The notes: a model not told the origin generated them from the letters alone. Counted from the first letter of the stretch, positions 8,536 to 16,390 are shown. The stretch: DNA of 31,960 nucleotides from MWBF01 sp964614645 (GCA_964614645.1 CAZTMA010000051.1:1-31960), one strand, 5' to 3'. Program-made: numbers and translations.

Positions 8536-9045
8536 CTGAGATCGCACGCCCTGGTCTTTCTAGTGCTGACGCTCACGCTGGCAGCCTGCGAACTGGCACC
8601 AGCGACGACTGCCCCGTTGACCGCTACCCAGTCTGAGACCAACGCAGTCCCAGACTCCAGGGTCCCGACCTCCCGCCCCCTTGAGATAACACGCCAACCT
8701 TCGATCGCGGCGGATGTCATGCATTGGGAAACCGGAGGCGGTGGTCAAATCTCCTTCACCATCACTCGAAGCGAACAAGCGTACGATGTGCTTGTCACTT
8801 CCTACGGTTTCGAGGCTCGACAGGATCGCTTTACGATCACGGCGGAATCGGGCCCGGTCTATGAAGCCATCTCGAGAGCCATGCAGTATCAAGGCAGCAT
8901 TCGCTCATACACCTCGGATGCGCCGAGAGGTTCATGGACGACACTGGAATTCAGCGACGGCAGTCATTTGGGCATTTACGAAGACGCGGTGATTTACCCG
9001 GCTTTGGGGATCATTTATGACTATGTTGCCGCGCAGCTTGAATGA
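8536..9045 (+). CDS. Small lipoprotein of unknown function, probable CTG start
   Basis: The frame encodes a signal peptide ending in lipobox LAAC (Cys18 from the proposed start), then a Thr/Ala-rich linker and a mature domain of about 120 residues. The mature part (GGGGQISFTITRSEQAYDVL, later TTLEFSDGSHLGIYEDAVIY) looks like a small beta-rich extracytoplasmic domain; I do not recognise the family. There is no ATG at a suitable place. A strong AAGGAGG (8524-8530) lies 5 bases before an in-frame CTG at 8536, which gives a compact signal peptide. The in-frame GTG at 8500 is the alternative, but it lacks a ribosome-binding site and lengthens the N-region. The gene stands alone with its own promoter candidate. 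Confidence 0.7.
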   Translation: MRSHALVFLVLTLTLAACELAPATTAPLTATQSETNAVPDSRVPTSRPLEITRQPSIAADVMHWETGGGGQISFTITRSEQAYDVLVTSYGFEARQDRFTITAESGPVYEAISRAMQYQGSIRSYTSDAPRGSWTTLEFSDGSHLGIYEDAVIYPALGIIYDYVAAQLE

Positions 9046-9178
9046 GCATTCGTAACGTCCCTTGTGCTATGGTCTGTTTACGGATCTCCTGCCGACTATT
9101 GAGCGCGCTTGCCAGCGCGCGGCTCATTCTCGCTCGCAGGCCACCGGCCTGCACCGGTTCGACGGTGACCATCACGGG

Positions 9179-9343
9179 GTGGTGGAGCTCGGGCCGGGCG
9201 AGCTGATCGTCGTGCCGGTGGGAGTGCAGCACCGGCCGGTGGCCGCTGAGGAGGCGCTGGTGTTGCTGTTAGAGCCGCAGACGACGCGCAACACGGGTGA
9301 GGTGGTGGATGAGCGGACGGTAGCGGAGCTGGAGTGGGTGTGA
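9179..9343 (+). pseudogene. Cupin-domain protein remnant (C-terminal part)
   Basis: The stretch reads VVELGPGELIVVPVGVQHRP followed by a LLLEP strand and NTGEV, ending ELEWV before a TGA. This is the C-terminal half of a small cupin (the mannose-6-phosphate-isomerase-like cupin group), with the GELIVVP turn and the metal-binding His in VQHRP. The first half, with its HxH motif, is missing: the upstream DNA in this frame gives no cupin-like sequence. It is therefore read as a truncated remnant. It has no visible start signal. Confidence 0.6.
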
Positions 9344-9914
9344 GGAGAGGCGCGCCGCAGGGAGTGCCCGCGCTGCTGGCTGGAGATCGAGTTCGCGGAG
9401 GGCATGCTTGAGCAGGTGCAGGCTTCGCTTGATGGAGAAGGGAGGACGGTGCAAGCAAAGACTGACGGCCCGGCGCCATAACCCCTGCGGCGCTGCTTAC
9501 CAGCATCGCTCCCCTACAAGCAACGCGTTGCAACGTGCTAAAGCCCAAGCGCGGGCCGCGACTGTGGCAAAATGGCGCCCGGCGCTGATTCTCACGACCA
9601 ACCAGCGCTTTGCCGACTCGACCCAAGCCATTGGCGATGAACGTCGGACAGAGGTCCGGTTCGGCCGGCTGACCTACAAGGCACACATCCAGAGTTTGCC
9701 GGTGCTGAGTCGTACCACTTTAAGGAAAAGTATCAATGGGAGGCCCGCGACGCAGACCGGCAGGAATGGTTCCTTTTTCAGTTGACAAGAACACCGAGCC
9801 CGCCCACTGCGACAGTGGCCCGCATCCTGCGCGTAGCCGTTGCAACCTCCACATCCCTGCTGCCGGACGCGTCTCCACATTTGATGTCGTACGCGCGGCC
9901 GACTGGCGAAGCGA
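9344..9914. other. Stretch without a recognisable gene
   Basis: No frame in this 571-bp stretch gives a recognisable protein family, a good ribosome-binding site or a signal peptide. Short open frames on both strands have irregular composition and look like noise or decayed coding DNA. With the frameshifted DUF2177 gene and the cupin remnant it forms a degraded segment. No insertion-sequence ends or long repeats were seen. Confidence 0.5.
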
Positions 9915-10604
9915 TCAAACATCTTGCGTCGGGGCGTTGATCGCCGGAAGGCGGCGGGTGGCGTACCACTGGATAGCGAGTCGGCCGGCGAGGCGGGTCG
10001 CGGCGTAGTTGAACGCAAACCCGACGAAGGCGCCGACGAACGGGACGATTTTGAGCAGGGACTCGGCTACGGTCTCCGCGACGAGGCGGCGGATGAGCTG
10101 GGCGATGGCCGCCTGTACTGCGCGGCTGGAGGCCTCGGCCCACTGCTGGCTGAACCGCTGGCCGGCGAGGATCGCATAGGTCTGCAGCCGCATCGAGTCG
10201 ACCTGCTGGCCGGGCGCGAACGTCTGCGCGATAAAGTGGATGGTGGCTGCCTGGATTTTGGCGGAGAGCGCGAAGTCCACCGGAATGGCAATCGGCAGCG
10301 TGAGAAATCCGCCCACGCCGGTCAGCGCGCCGACCAGGCCGGCCTTGAACGCCTGGTCGTTGATGACGCGCGCGGCGAGGGCTGCATCGTTCGCGGCCGG
10401 GTGGCGCCGGCGCAGCTCGGTGAGCCGCAGCGCCAGCTGCGCGGGATCGGGCGTCATCCAGCGGTCGAAGGCGACGCGGGCGCGGCGGGTGCCCGCCAGC
10501 AGCAGCACGACGAGCGCGGACAGGACCACGATGAGAAAGAGGCCGCTGCAGGCCAGGACGATCAGCAGCGTGCGCAGCAGCTCGGGGTCGAAGGCTGATG
10601 TCAT
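9915..10604 (-). CDS. EcsC-like membrane-associated protein
   Basis: The 229-residue protein has one strong N-terminal membrane helix (about residues 9-37), a charged stretch, and then a hydrophobic Gly-rich region GLVGALTGVGGFLTLPIAIP. The C-terminus has IVPFVGAFVGFAFNYAATRL. This order (glycine-rich GGFLTLPIAIP hairpin, later VPFVGA...N...T) resembles EcsC-family and DUF697-like proteins, whose function is unclear. The start codon overlaps the stop of the upstream DUF4230 gene (ATGA), so the two are translationally coupled and probably act together at the membrane. The family call is tentative; the gene itself is well supported. Confidence 0.6.
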   Translation of the reverse strand: MTSAFDPELLRTLLIVLACSGLFLIVVLSALVVLLLAGTRRARVAFDRWMTPDPAQLALRLTELRRRHPAANDAALAARVINDQAFKAGLVGALTGVGGFLTLPIAIPVDFALSAKIQAATIHFIAQTFAPGQQVDSMRLQTYAILAGQRFSQQWAEASSRAVQAAIAQLIRRLVAETVAESLLKIVPFVGAFVGFAFNYAATRLAGRLAIQWYATRRLPAINAPTQDV

Positions 10605-11341
10605 GGCGCCTCCGGACAGTCCGGCACGGCCGCAGCCCTGACCGTCACGTCAAACTCGTAAAGCGCCAGCAGCTTCTCCAGCGCGCGCTGCGCATCCTCA
10701 TTCGCTTGGGTCAGAATGCCTGCTTCACATGCGGCCAGCAAGATGTCCGATTCTGCGGCCTGCCGCGCCTGCGTCTCCAGGTTGGCGTTCGGTTGCGCGA
10801 ACAGACCCTGCTGCCGGTCATAGACGCGCGTCCGCGCGTTGTCGAGGATGTTATTGCGGTTGAAAATATCGACGGGCGGCAGGTCCACGGTCACGCTGGC
10901 GCCATCCGCTGACACGGTGACAGACGACGCGTCCAGCCGCTCCAGGTCCACGCCGGCGACGACGGTCCCGCTGGCGATCAGCAGCAGGCGGTCCCCGCGC
11001 AGCCAGTCGGGCCAGAACTCGTCGGACTGCTTGACCTCGATGACCCGCTCGACGGTGTAGATCGTGGTCTCGAGCCGGCTCACCTGCCGAATCTGCTCGA
11101 TGATGGCATCGCCGGAGATGATCTCCGGCGCAGGCGCGGCAGCCGGCGTGCGCCCCAAGAGCGTCATGACCCGGTCGGCGATGGACGCGCCGCCGCCGGT
11201 CAGCAGGCCGAGCAGGAAGATGAGCGCGGCGAAGAAGACGGTCAGCAGGCCCACGAGGACGTAGCTGCAGCCGGAGCCGCCCTGGCCGCCGGAGCTGCCG
11301 CGGCGTTGTGGTTCAGGGTAAGTGTAGGATTCGCTTTCCAT
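10601..11341 (-). CDS. DUF4230 membrane-anchored protein
   Basis: The protein of about 246 residues has a Gly/Ser-rich cytoplasmic N-terminus, one membrane helix (SYVLVGLLTVFFAALIFLLG) and an extracytoplasmic domain. Features match DUF4230: IRQVSRLETTIYTVERVIEV, then LLLIASGTVVAGVDLERLDA, VTVDLPPVDIF, and a C-terminal helical part with Ala-rich repeats. The function of the family is not known. ATG 11341 is chosen because it gives a normal short cytoplasmic tail. A TTG at 11380 could extend it by 13 residues, and neither has a clear ribosome-binding site, so the start is uncertain. Its stop overlaps the start of the EcsC-like gene. It is divergent from the dioxygenase-like lipoprotein gene. 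Confidence 0.75.
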   Translation of the reverse strand: MESESYTYPEPQRRGSSGGQGGSGCSYVLVGLLTVFFAALIFLLGLLTGGGASIADRVMTLLGRTPAAAPAPEIISGDAIIEQIRQVSRLETTIYTVERVIEVKQSDEFWPDWLRGDRLLLIASGTVVAGVDLERLDASSVTVSADGASVTVDLPPVDIFNRNNILDNARTRVYDRQQGLFAQPNANLETQARQAAESDILLAACEAGILTQANEDAQRALEKLLALYEFDVTVRAAAVPDCPEAP

Positions 11342-11510
11342 CAGATCAATATACCGCCAATACACTATGTGTGTGCACAATGCTCCACTTATGGCGAAGT
11401 GTACCCCTTCAGTGCGACGGCGGCAAATCGGGTTTTGAAGCTACCTGACATACCGGCGGCCACACCTGCGCGATGCTAACGCGACGATACTGAGAAGAGC
11501 GGAGCGAACG

Positions 11511-12031
11511 ATGCGAAGAATCATGCACCTGGTCATACTGCTGGCCTTGGGCTTGCTGGCGGTTGCCTGCCCGGCGCCCAGCGTCACGCCGCCCGCGGCC
11601 ACTACAGTTGCCATCGCAACGGAGCAGCCAGCCGTAGCGGAGACGCCGACCGCTGAGTTGCCGCTGACCGCTGTACCGGCGGCCCCCACGGCGCTCCGGG
11701 CCCCGACGGCGACGGATGCGCCTTCTGCGACCACCCAATCCCCTGCCCCTACCGAACCTGCTGCCACTGCGACTCCTGAGCCGNNNNNNNNNNNNNNNNN
11801 NNNNNNNNNNNNNNNNNNNNNNNNNNNNNNNNNNNNNNNNNNNNNNNNNNNNNNNNNNNNNNNNNNNNNNNNNNNNNNNNNNNGCCCTACTCGGGTCGCC
11901 CGTCGCATCACCACCTGCGGGTCTCCGCGCCGGGCTTTCAGCACCTCGTCACCCAGCACTATCCGGCGCAGGGCCAGACTGAGGCGACCTTCGACCTGGT
12001 GTTGTTGCCGGATGCAACCCCGCCACAGTGA
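11511..12031 (+). CDS. Secreted intradiol dioxygenase-like lipoprotein, interrupted by the gap
   Basis: The N-terminal part (91 residues before the gap) is a lipoprotein signal peptide with Cys20, followed by a long Thr/Pro/Ala linker. After the Ns, a different frame (codons starting at 11885) reads YSGRPSHHHLRVSAPGFQHL, then VTQHYP and a final FDLVLLP strand, ending with TGA at 12029-12031. GRPxHxH followed by V-x-APG and TQ-Y matches the C-terminal end of intradiol ring-cleavage dioxygenases (catechol or protocatechuate 3,4-dioxygenase fold), where the first and third His of that motif bind iron(III). The 100 Ns are too few to hold the missing core, and the frame change shows that the gap length is nominal. 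One gene is inferred because both ends fit a known lipoprotein-dioxygenase layout; two separate genes remain possible. Confidence 0.6.
11784..11883. other. Assembly gap (100 Ns)
   Basis: Exactly 100 Ns mark a scaffold join of unknown true length. The reading frames on the two sides are out of register, and the enzyme core expected between them would need several hundred bases. Confidence 0.99.
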
Positions 12032-12081
12032 GCGACGTATTAAGCCGATAGTTTTGTAGAGCAGAAGGGAGTAGCGGCAAG

Positions 12082-12909
12082 ATGTATCGGAGAGCGGAGA
12101 AAGCGAGTGGACTGCGCGCCGGTGGGATGCGGCGGATCGTGTTGGCGGTCATCGTGTTGAGTGTCCTGGTGTTTCCGGCCGGACCGGCGGCGGCCGCGCC
12201 CGCGGGCCAGGCGGGCTGCACCTACGGTGCGGCATTTGTCAGCGACGTGACCGTGCCGGACAACAGCGTTGTCACGGCAGGCGCGACTTTCACCAAGACC
12301 TGGCGGCTGCGCAACACGGGCTCCTGTGCATGGGGCCCCGGGCAGCCGGTAGATGCGCTTAGCCTCGTAGGTGGGCATGATTTGGGCAGCTCGCGGGTGG
12401 TGCCCCTGACGCTGACCATCTGGCCGGGACAGGCCGGCGAGGTGTCGGTCAGGCTCGTCGCGCCGGCGTTGGCGGGCACGTATCGCAGCGAATGGATGCT
12501 GCGCCGGGCCAATGGCACGGTGTTCGGCCTGGGTGCGGCGGGCACGCGGGTCTTCTACGTGCAGTTCGTCGTGCAGGGCAGCGGCCAGCCGCCGCCGCAG
12601 GGCGAGCGCATCCAGTTCGCGGCCGGCTCGGCGGTTGGCAGCGTGCAGGGCCGCGTGGCTTTCGGGGCTGCCAAGACCTATCTGCTGCGGGCCCGTGCAG
12701 GACAGGAGATGACCATCTCCATCGTATCACCGTACAACGTCGCCAACTACTCGATCCAGGGCGCGACCGACCTGGTGCCCTACAAGCGGCTCGAGTTCGA
12801 GGACCGTCACTTTTCCTTCGTGCTGACCATGACGCAGGACTACTTGGTTACGGTGGCCGTGCCCGCCGGCACACACAGCTACATCTTGTCGGTGGCAATA
12901 TCTCCCTGA
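12082..12909 (+). CDS. Secreted NBR1-Ig-like and PPC-like domain protein
   Basis: The 275-residue protein has a signal peptide whose hydrophobic core follows MRRIVLAVIVLSVLVF and ends near AAAAPAG. Residues about 50-165 form an NBR1-type Ig-like domain: CTYGAAFVSDVTVPDN, FTKTWRLRNTGSCAW, then AGTYRSEWMLR, with the characteristic Trp residues. After a Gln/Pro linker, residues about 172-275 resemble a bacterial pre-peptidase C-terminal (PPC) beta-sandwich (YLLRARAGQEMTISIVSP, later TQDYLVTVAVPAG). Both are binding or scaffold modules; no catalytic residues are seen. The start at 12082 has AAGGGAG 10 bases upstream; an internal ATG at 12127 would give a shorter signal peptide. The protein probably sits outside the cell. 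A terminator follows. Confidence 0.85.
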   Translation: MYRRAEKASGLRAGGMRRIVLAVIVLSVLVFPAGPAAAAPAGQAGCTYGAAFVSDVTVPDNSVVTAGATFTKTWRLRNTGSCAWGPGQPVDALSLVGGHDLGSSRVVPLTLTIWPGQAGEVSVRLVAPALAGTYRSEWMLRRANGTVFGLGAAGTRVFYVQFVVQGSGQPPPQGERIQFAAGSAVGSVQGRVAFGAAKTYLLRARAGQEMTISIVSPYNVANYSIQGATDLVPYKRLEFEDRHFSFVLTMTQDYLVTVAVPAGTHSYILSVAISP

Positions 12910-12937
12910 GGGAGACTGGAGCCAGCTCAAGAGACGG

Positions 12938-12989
12938 CCCACGGACACGGGGAAGCAAAGCCCATCTGTCCGTGGGTCGCTGGTTTTTT
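12938..12989 (+). terminator. Rho-independent terminator
   Basis: CCCACGGACA (12938-12947) pairs perfectly with TGTCCGTGGG (12967-12976). The 19-base loop can itself pair weakly, and a run of six Ts lies at 12984-12989. It ends the NBR1/PPC gene and isolates the next promoter, 14 bases further on. Confidence 0.8.
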
Positions 12990-13002
12990 GCGTTTGGGCT
13001 TA

Positions 13003-13044
13003 TTGACACGCTCTGCTACCCGGGCTATAATGAAACTTAAGTTT
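13003..13044 (+). promoter_or_regulatory. Perfect-consensus sigma-70 promoter with palindromic operator
   Basis: TTGACA (13003-13008), a 17-base spacer and TATAAT (13026-13031) form an exact consensus promoter. Immediately after it, AAACTTAAGTTT (13033-13044) is a perfect 12-bp palindrome covering the expected start site near 13038. A protein bound there would block initiation, so the operon is probably strongly expressed when a repressor is released. The regulator is unknown. Confidence 0.9.
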
Positions 13045-13265
13045 GGCGGCTTCGCGCTGACAACGAGTATCCTCACCTGGTTGGAGGGTTGCGCCAGGGA
13101 ACCCCTTGATCGCTGGCAATCCAGGCTTTAGCTTCAGGGCACCCTTCCGCAGTTCCTCTCCTTTGAAAGGAGGCGACAGTCTCGCGATTCCCGGTGAATT
13201 CACGTCACATGTTGTCCAGTCACCTGACTGGCACACAGACACTCGATGAAGAGGAGAATTCCACA
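13045..13265 (+). promoter_or_regulatory. Structured 5' leader of the Dpp-type operon
   Basis: About 230 nt of transcript lie between the promoter and the ATG at 13266. Short hairpins are visible: CTGG/CCAG (13113-13124), CTCCTT/AAGGAG with a three-base loop (13158-13172), and CCAGTCA/TGACTGG (13216-13231). The second contains a perfect AAAGGAGG with no start codon at the right distance, so it may be a decoy or regulatory ribosome site. No known riboswitch consensus was recognised. Confidence 0.45.
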
Positions 13266-15209
13266 ATGCCTAAGAAGTTGTTTGTCCTCGCAACCCTGCT
13301 GCTGATCCTCAGCTTCGTGCTGAGCGCCTGCACCGTGCCGGCCGCACCGGCGGCGCCGCAGGTCGTGACCCAGGTGGTCGAGCAGAAGGTTGAAGTCCCC
13401 GTCACCCAGGTCGTCGAGAAAGAGGTCGAGGTCGAGGTTGTCGTCACGGCGACCCCTGAACCGGCGGCTCCAGTCGACGCAAACACCTTGCCCCGCCAGG
13501 AAACCCTGTATTTCAACGGCCAGCAATGGAATCCGGTTGCCTGCTGGAACCCGTATTCCTCGAGCTGCAACAACGCCATGGCCATCGCACAGGGCGACAG
13601 CGCCCGTGTGCCGATGTTCGAGACGCCGTACCTGTACAACATGCTGGACGGCAAGCAATATCCGCTTCTGGCCGACGGTGACTTCGCCTGGGACGAGGGC
13701 ATGACCCAGCTCACGTTCAAGACCAAGCCCGCCGCTAAGTGGAGCGATGGCACGCCGTTGACGGCCGAAGACGTCGCCTACACTTGGGCGACGCACGTCA
13801 AGTACGCCACTCCGACCGCTGCCGGCAATGTCGATTACATCGACACCATCGAGGCCGTGGACCCCCAGACGGTCGTCATCAAGGCCAAGCTGGGCGACGA
13901 TGGTAAGGCCCTCAACCCGCTGCAGGTTATCGCCTATGTGAGCACCAACTACGTCATGCAGAAGGCCTGGACGCAGACGCTGGAAGCGCGCGTGGGCGAC
14001 GATTCCGCCAAGTTCCTGGCTGACCCTGCCGAGGACGTTGTCTACTCCGGCCCGTACGGCAAGTTCTTCGCCGACGATACGAAGGTCGTCCTCGTGCGCA
14101 ACGATGACTACTGGGGCCAGGACGCCAGCATGTGGGGCAAGCTGCCCACACCGAAGTACCTGGCGCACGCCATCTTCAAGGACAACGCTGCAGGCTCCGT
14201 CGCCCTGGCGCAGGGCGAGGTGGACGTCAGCCAGCAGTTCAACTCCAACGTCCAGATCCTGTGGGAGAGCTACGGCCTGCCCATCTCCACCTACCTGCCC
14301 GAGCCGCCTTACGGCATCGGCGCGAGCCTGCCGACCGCCTTCTACAACCTGAATTCGCCCGGCTTGGACCAGGTGGCCGTCCGCAAGGCGATCGCCATCG
14401 CGGTAGACTACCCGACCATCATCGCGAACGCGATGACCAACCAGTCCGCAACGTTTGACCAGGTCCCGCGCTCGCTCATGAACCCGACCCCGGGCGAGCA
14501 GGCCCTGTATGACCAGGAGGCCGTCAAGGACCTGCAGTGGGCCGGCAACGACATCGAAGGCGCCATCAAGCTGCTTGACGACGCGGGTGTTGTGGACACC
14601 GATGGCGACGGTTGGCGCGAGTACAACGGCCAGAAGCTCGCGTACGTCGCGACCGCCCCCAACGGCTGGTCCGACTGGCAGGCAGCCATCGAGGTGGTGG
14701 CGGCTGCCGGCAAGAAGATCGGCATCGACATCACGACCAACTACCCTGAATGGGGCGTCTACCAGACCGTCGTGACGAAGTCTGATGCGCCGCTGCCCGA
14801 GGGCTACGACATCTTCATGATGTGGTCCGCCGGCGCAGGCCCGACCCAGCCGTGGGGCCGCATCCGCAATCTGCTCAGCTCCGAGTGGATCGGGCTGCCC
14901 AGCAACTGGAGCGGCAACTGGGGCCAGTACTCGAACGCGCGGGTCGACGAACTGATCAACGCGATCCCCTCCGAGACCGACGAAGCCAAGCTGAAGGAAA
15001 TCTATACGGAACTGGTCGAAATCTATCTGACCGAGGTCCCGTCCTTCACGCTCATGTACCGCCCGCAGTCGTTCCACACGGTGAACGAGAGCGTGTGGAC
15101 CGGCTTCCCCCACGAGGGTGACGGCACGGAACCGCCCGTCCCGCCGCTGGACCTGACCGACGGCTGGAGCATCGCGGGCCTCTACAACCTCACGCTTGTA
15201 GGGGAATAA
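13266..15209 (+). CDS. Family-5 (Dpp/Opp-type) substrate-binding lipoprotein
   Basis: The 647-residue lipoprotein has lipobox LSAC (Cys22) and a Val/Glu-rich repeat linker (TQVVEQKVEVPVTQVVEKEV) typical of Chloroflexota binding proteins. The mature region is an SBP_bac_5 protein: LTFKTKPAAKWSDGTPLTAE with EDVAYTW near its start, and YNLNSPGLDQVAVRKAIAIA in the middle, followed by the family's usual AGK-like lysine-rich segment. ATG 13266 is chosen because AGAGGAG lies 10 bases upstream and the signal peptide starts there; an in-frame GTG at 13194 would add 24 unlikely residues. The family binds peptides or oligosaccharides. The downstream GH3 and ribulokinase genes favour an oligosaccharide. 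Confidence 0.95.
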   Translation: MPKKLFVLATLLLILSFVLSACTVPAAPAAPQVVTQVVEQKVEVPVTQVVEKEVEVEVVVTATPEPAAPVDANTLPRQETLYFNGQQWNPVACWNPYSSSCNNAMAIAQGDSARVPMFETPYLYNMLDGKQYPLLADGDFAWDEGMTQLTFKTKPAAKWSDGTPLTAEDVAYTWATHVKYATPTAAGNVDYIDTIEAVDPQTVVIKAKLGDDGKALNPLQVIAYVSTNYVMQKAWTQTLEARVGDDSAKFLADPAEDVVYSGPYGKFFADDTKVVLVRNDDYWGQDASMWGKLPTPKYLAHAIFKDNAAGSVALAQGEVDVSQQFNSNVQILWESYGLPISTYLPEPPYGIGASLPTAFYNLNSPGLDQVAVRKAIAIAVDYPTIIANAMTNQSATFDQVPRSLMNPTPGEQALYDQEAVKDLQWAGNDIEGAIKLLDDAGVVDTDGDGWREYNGQKLAYVATAPNGWSDWQAAIEVVAAAGKKIGIDITTNYPEWGVYQTVVTKSDAPLPEGYDIFMMWSAGAGPTQPWGRIRNLLSSEWIGLPSNWSGNWGQYSNARVDELINAIPSETDEAKLKEIYTELVEIYLTEVPSFTLMYRPQSFHTVNESVWTGFPHEGDGTEPPVPPLDLTDGWSIAGLYNLTLVGE

Positions 15210-15218
15210 ACCTCCATC

Positions 15219-15266
15219 AAGACAATCCGCCATGTCCGCAATCCCCGGGACGTGGCGGATTGTCTT
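15219..15266 (+). terminator. Long hairpin after the binding-protein gene (first of two)
   Basis: AAGACAATCCGCCA (15219-15232) and its perfect complement (15253-15266) form a 14-bp stem, which extends inward by several pairs including a T-G wobble. It starts 9 bases after the binding-protein stop. No T-tract follows, so it probably protects the 3' end or partly attenuates transcription. Confidence 0.7.
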
Positions 15267-15285
15267 ACAACCCAGATGGCTCGTC

Positions 15286-15332
15286 CTGCGCTCGTCGTGT
15301 GCGGCCGTGCCGGCTGCACACGACGAGCGCAG
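15286..15332 (+). repeat. Very stable hairpin before the permease gene (second of two)
   Basis: CTGCGCTCGTCGTGTGC (15286-15302) has a perfect 17-bp inverted copy at 15316-15332. The loop also pairs (GCCG/CGGC plus a wobble), giving a near-continuous stem of about 22 bp with a three-base loop. It ends 11 bases before the ribosome-binding site of the permease gene, so it could also modulate translation. Confidence 0.7.
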
Positions 15333-15356
15333 TCGCCGGGCACAGGAGGTGTCGGA

Positions 15357-16361
15357 TTGAAGGGCTACTTAAAGTATTTTTCCAACAAACTGATTTGGCT
15401 TCTTATCACCTTCGTTTTCGCTTTCCTGCTGAACTTCATCCTGCCGCGGCTCATGCCGGGCGATCCGGTGGCCGCCATCGTGGCGCGGCAGGCCCAGGGC
15501 ATGACCAATGCGATTGGCGCGCAGCGGATTTACGAGCAGTACACGGAGCTGTTCGCCACCAACCGGCCCATGATCGAACAGTTTTTTGTCTACATGAGGA
15601 ATGTGGTACGGGGCGATTTCGGCTTCTCGTTCAGCCAGTATCCGCGATCAGTCACCGATGTCATCGGGGCATCCATCTGGTGGACCATCGCGCTGCAATT
15701 TCCGGCCATCATCGTCGGCTGGATTATCGGGAACACGCTGGGTGCGCTGGCGGCGTACATCAAGGGCGGTTTCGACAAGGTCCTCATGCCCCTGTCCCTC
15801 TTTGTCAGCAACTTCCCGGCCTTCGGCATGGCGATCATCCTGATGGTCATCTTTGCCGTGCGCCTGGGATGGTTCCCGACCTCCGGCGGATACGGTTTTG
15901 ACATGATTCCCAGCGCGAGCTGGAAGTTTGTGTGGTCCGCGATCGTCCATTACCAACTGCCATTCTGGTCTATCGTCCTGATTGCGATCGGCGGCCAGGC
16001 CATCGGCATGCGCTCCATGTCCATCTACGAATTGAATGCCGACTACGTCAAATACAGCCGCTTCATGGGCATCAAGGACCGCAAGATAGTCGGCTACGTC
16101 TTCCGCAACGCCATGCTGCCCCAAATCACGGGCCTCGCCACGGCCATTGGCACCATGGTCGGCGGCGCGCTCGTAGCCGAGATCGTCTTCAGCTATCCGG
16201 GGCTCGGCACTACGCTATTGAGCGCGGTCCGGGGCCAGGATTATCCGCTCATCTCCTTTGCGACGTTGATCATCACGGTGATGGTGTTGCTGGCTAACTT
16301 CATCATCGAGATTCTGTACGGCTTCATCGACCCGCGCATCAAGGCGACGCAGGCCGACTGA
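15357..16361 (+). CDS. Dpp/Opp-type ABC permease (DppB family)
   Basis: From TTG 15357 the protein is 334 residues long, the usual DppB/OppB length. It starts with KGYLKYFSNKLIWLLITFVF and has the family motif RGDFGFSFSQYPRSV after the first loop. The coupling loop at about residues 222-256 reads NADYVKYSRFMGIKDRKIVG, then RNAMLPQITG, and the end YGFIDPRIK is classic. The TTG is chosen because AGGAGGT lies 6 bases upstream; in-frame upstream codons run through the hairpin. It forms the membrane channel with the next gene product. It is separated from the binding-protein gene by two strong hairpins. Confidence 0.95.
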   Translation: MKGYLKYFSNKLIWLLITFVFAFLLNFILPRLMPGDPVAAIVARQAQGMTNAIGAQRIYEQYTELFATNRPMIEQFFVYMRNVVRGDFGFSFSQYPRSVTDVIGASIWWTIALQFPAIIVGWIIGNTLGALAAYIKGGFDKVLMPLSLFVSNFPAFGMAIILMVIFAVRLGWFPTSGGYGFDMIPSASWKFVWSAIVHYQLPFWSIVLIAIGGQAIGMRSMSIYELNADYVKYSRFMGIKDRKIVGYVFRNAMLPQITGLATAIGTMVGGALVAEIVFSYPGLGTTLLSAVRGQDYPLISFATLIITVMVLLANFIIEILYGFIDPRIKATQAD

Positions 16362-16390
16362 GGAGTGATGGGGCTCCGCAGGAGACACAC

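Noticed and set aside
9408..9785. Open frame of 125 codons in the degraded segment
   Set aside because: No family resemblance, no ribosome-binding site and irregular composition.
13194..13265. In-frame GTG extension of the family-5 binding protein
   Set aside because: It would put 24 polar residues before the signal peptide; the ATG at 13266 has a good ribosome-binding site.
13038..13265. Known riboswitch in the operon leader
   Set aside because: Hairpins are present, but no conserved core of a riboswitch class I know was recognised, so only a structured leader is reported.
13200..15233. Long antisense open frame (677 codons) opposite the family-5 binding-protein gene
   Set aside because: It has no recognisable motifs; the plus-strand frame has a lipobox, ribosome-binding site and family motifs.
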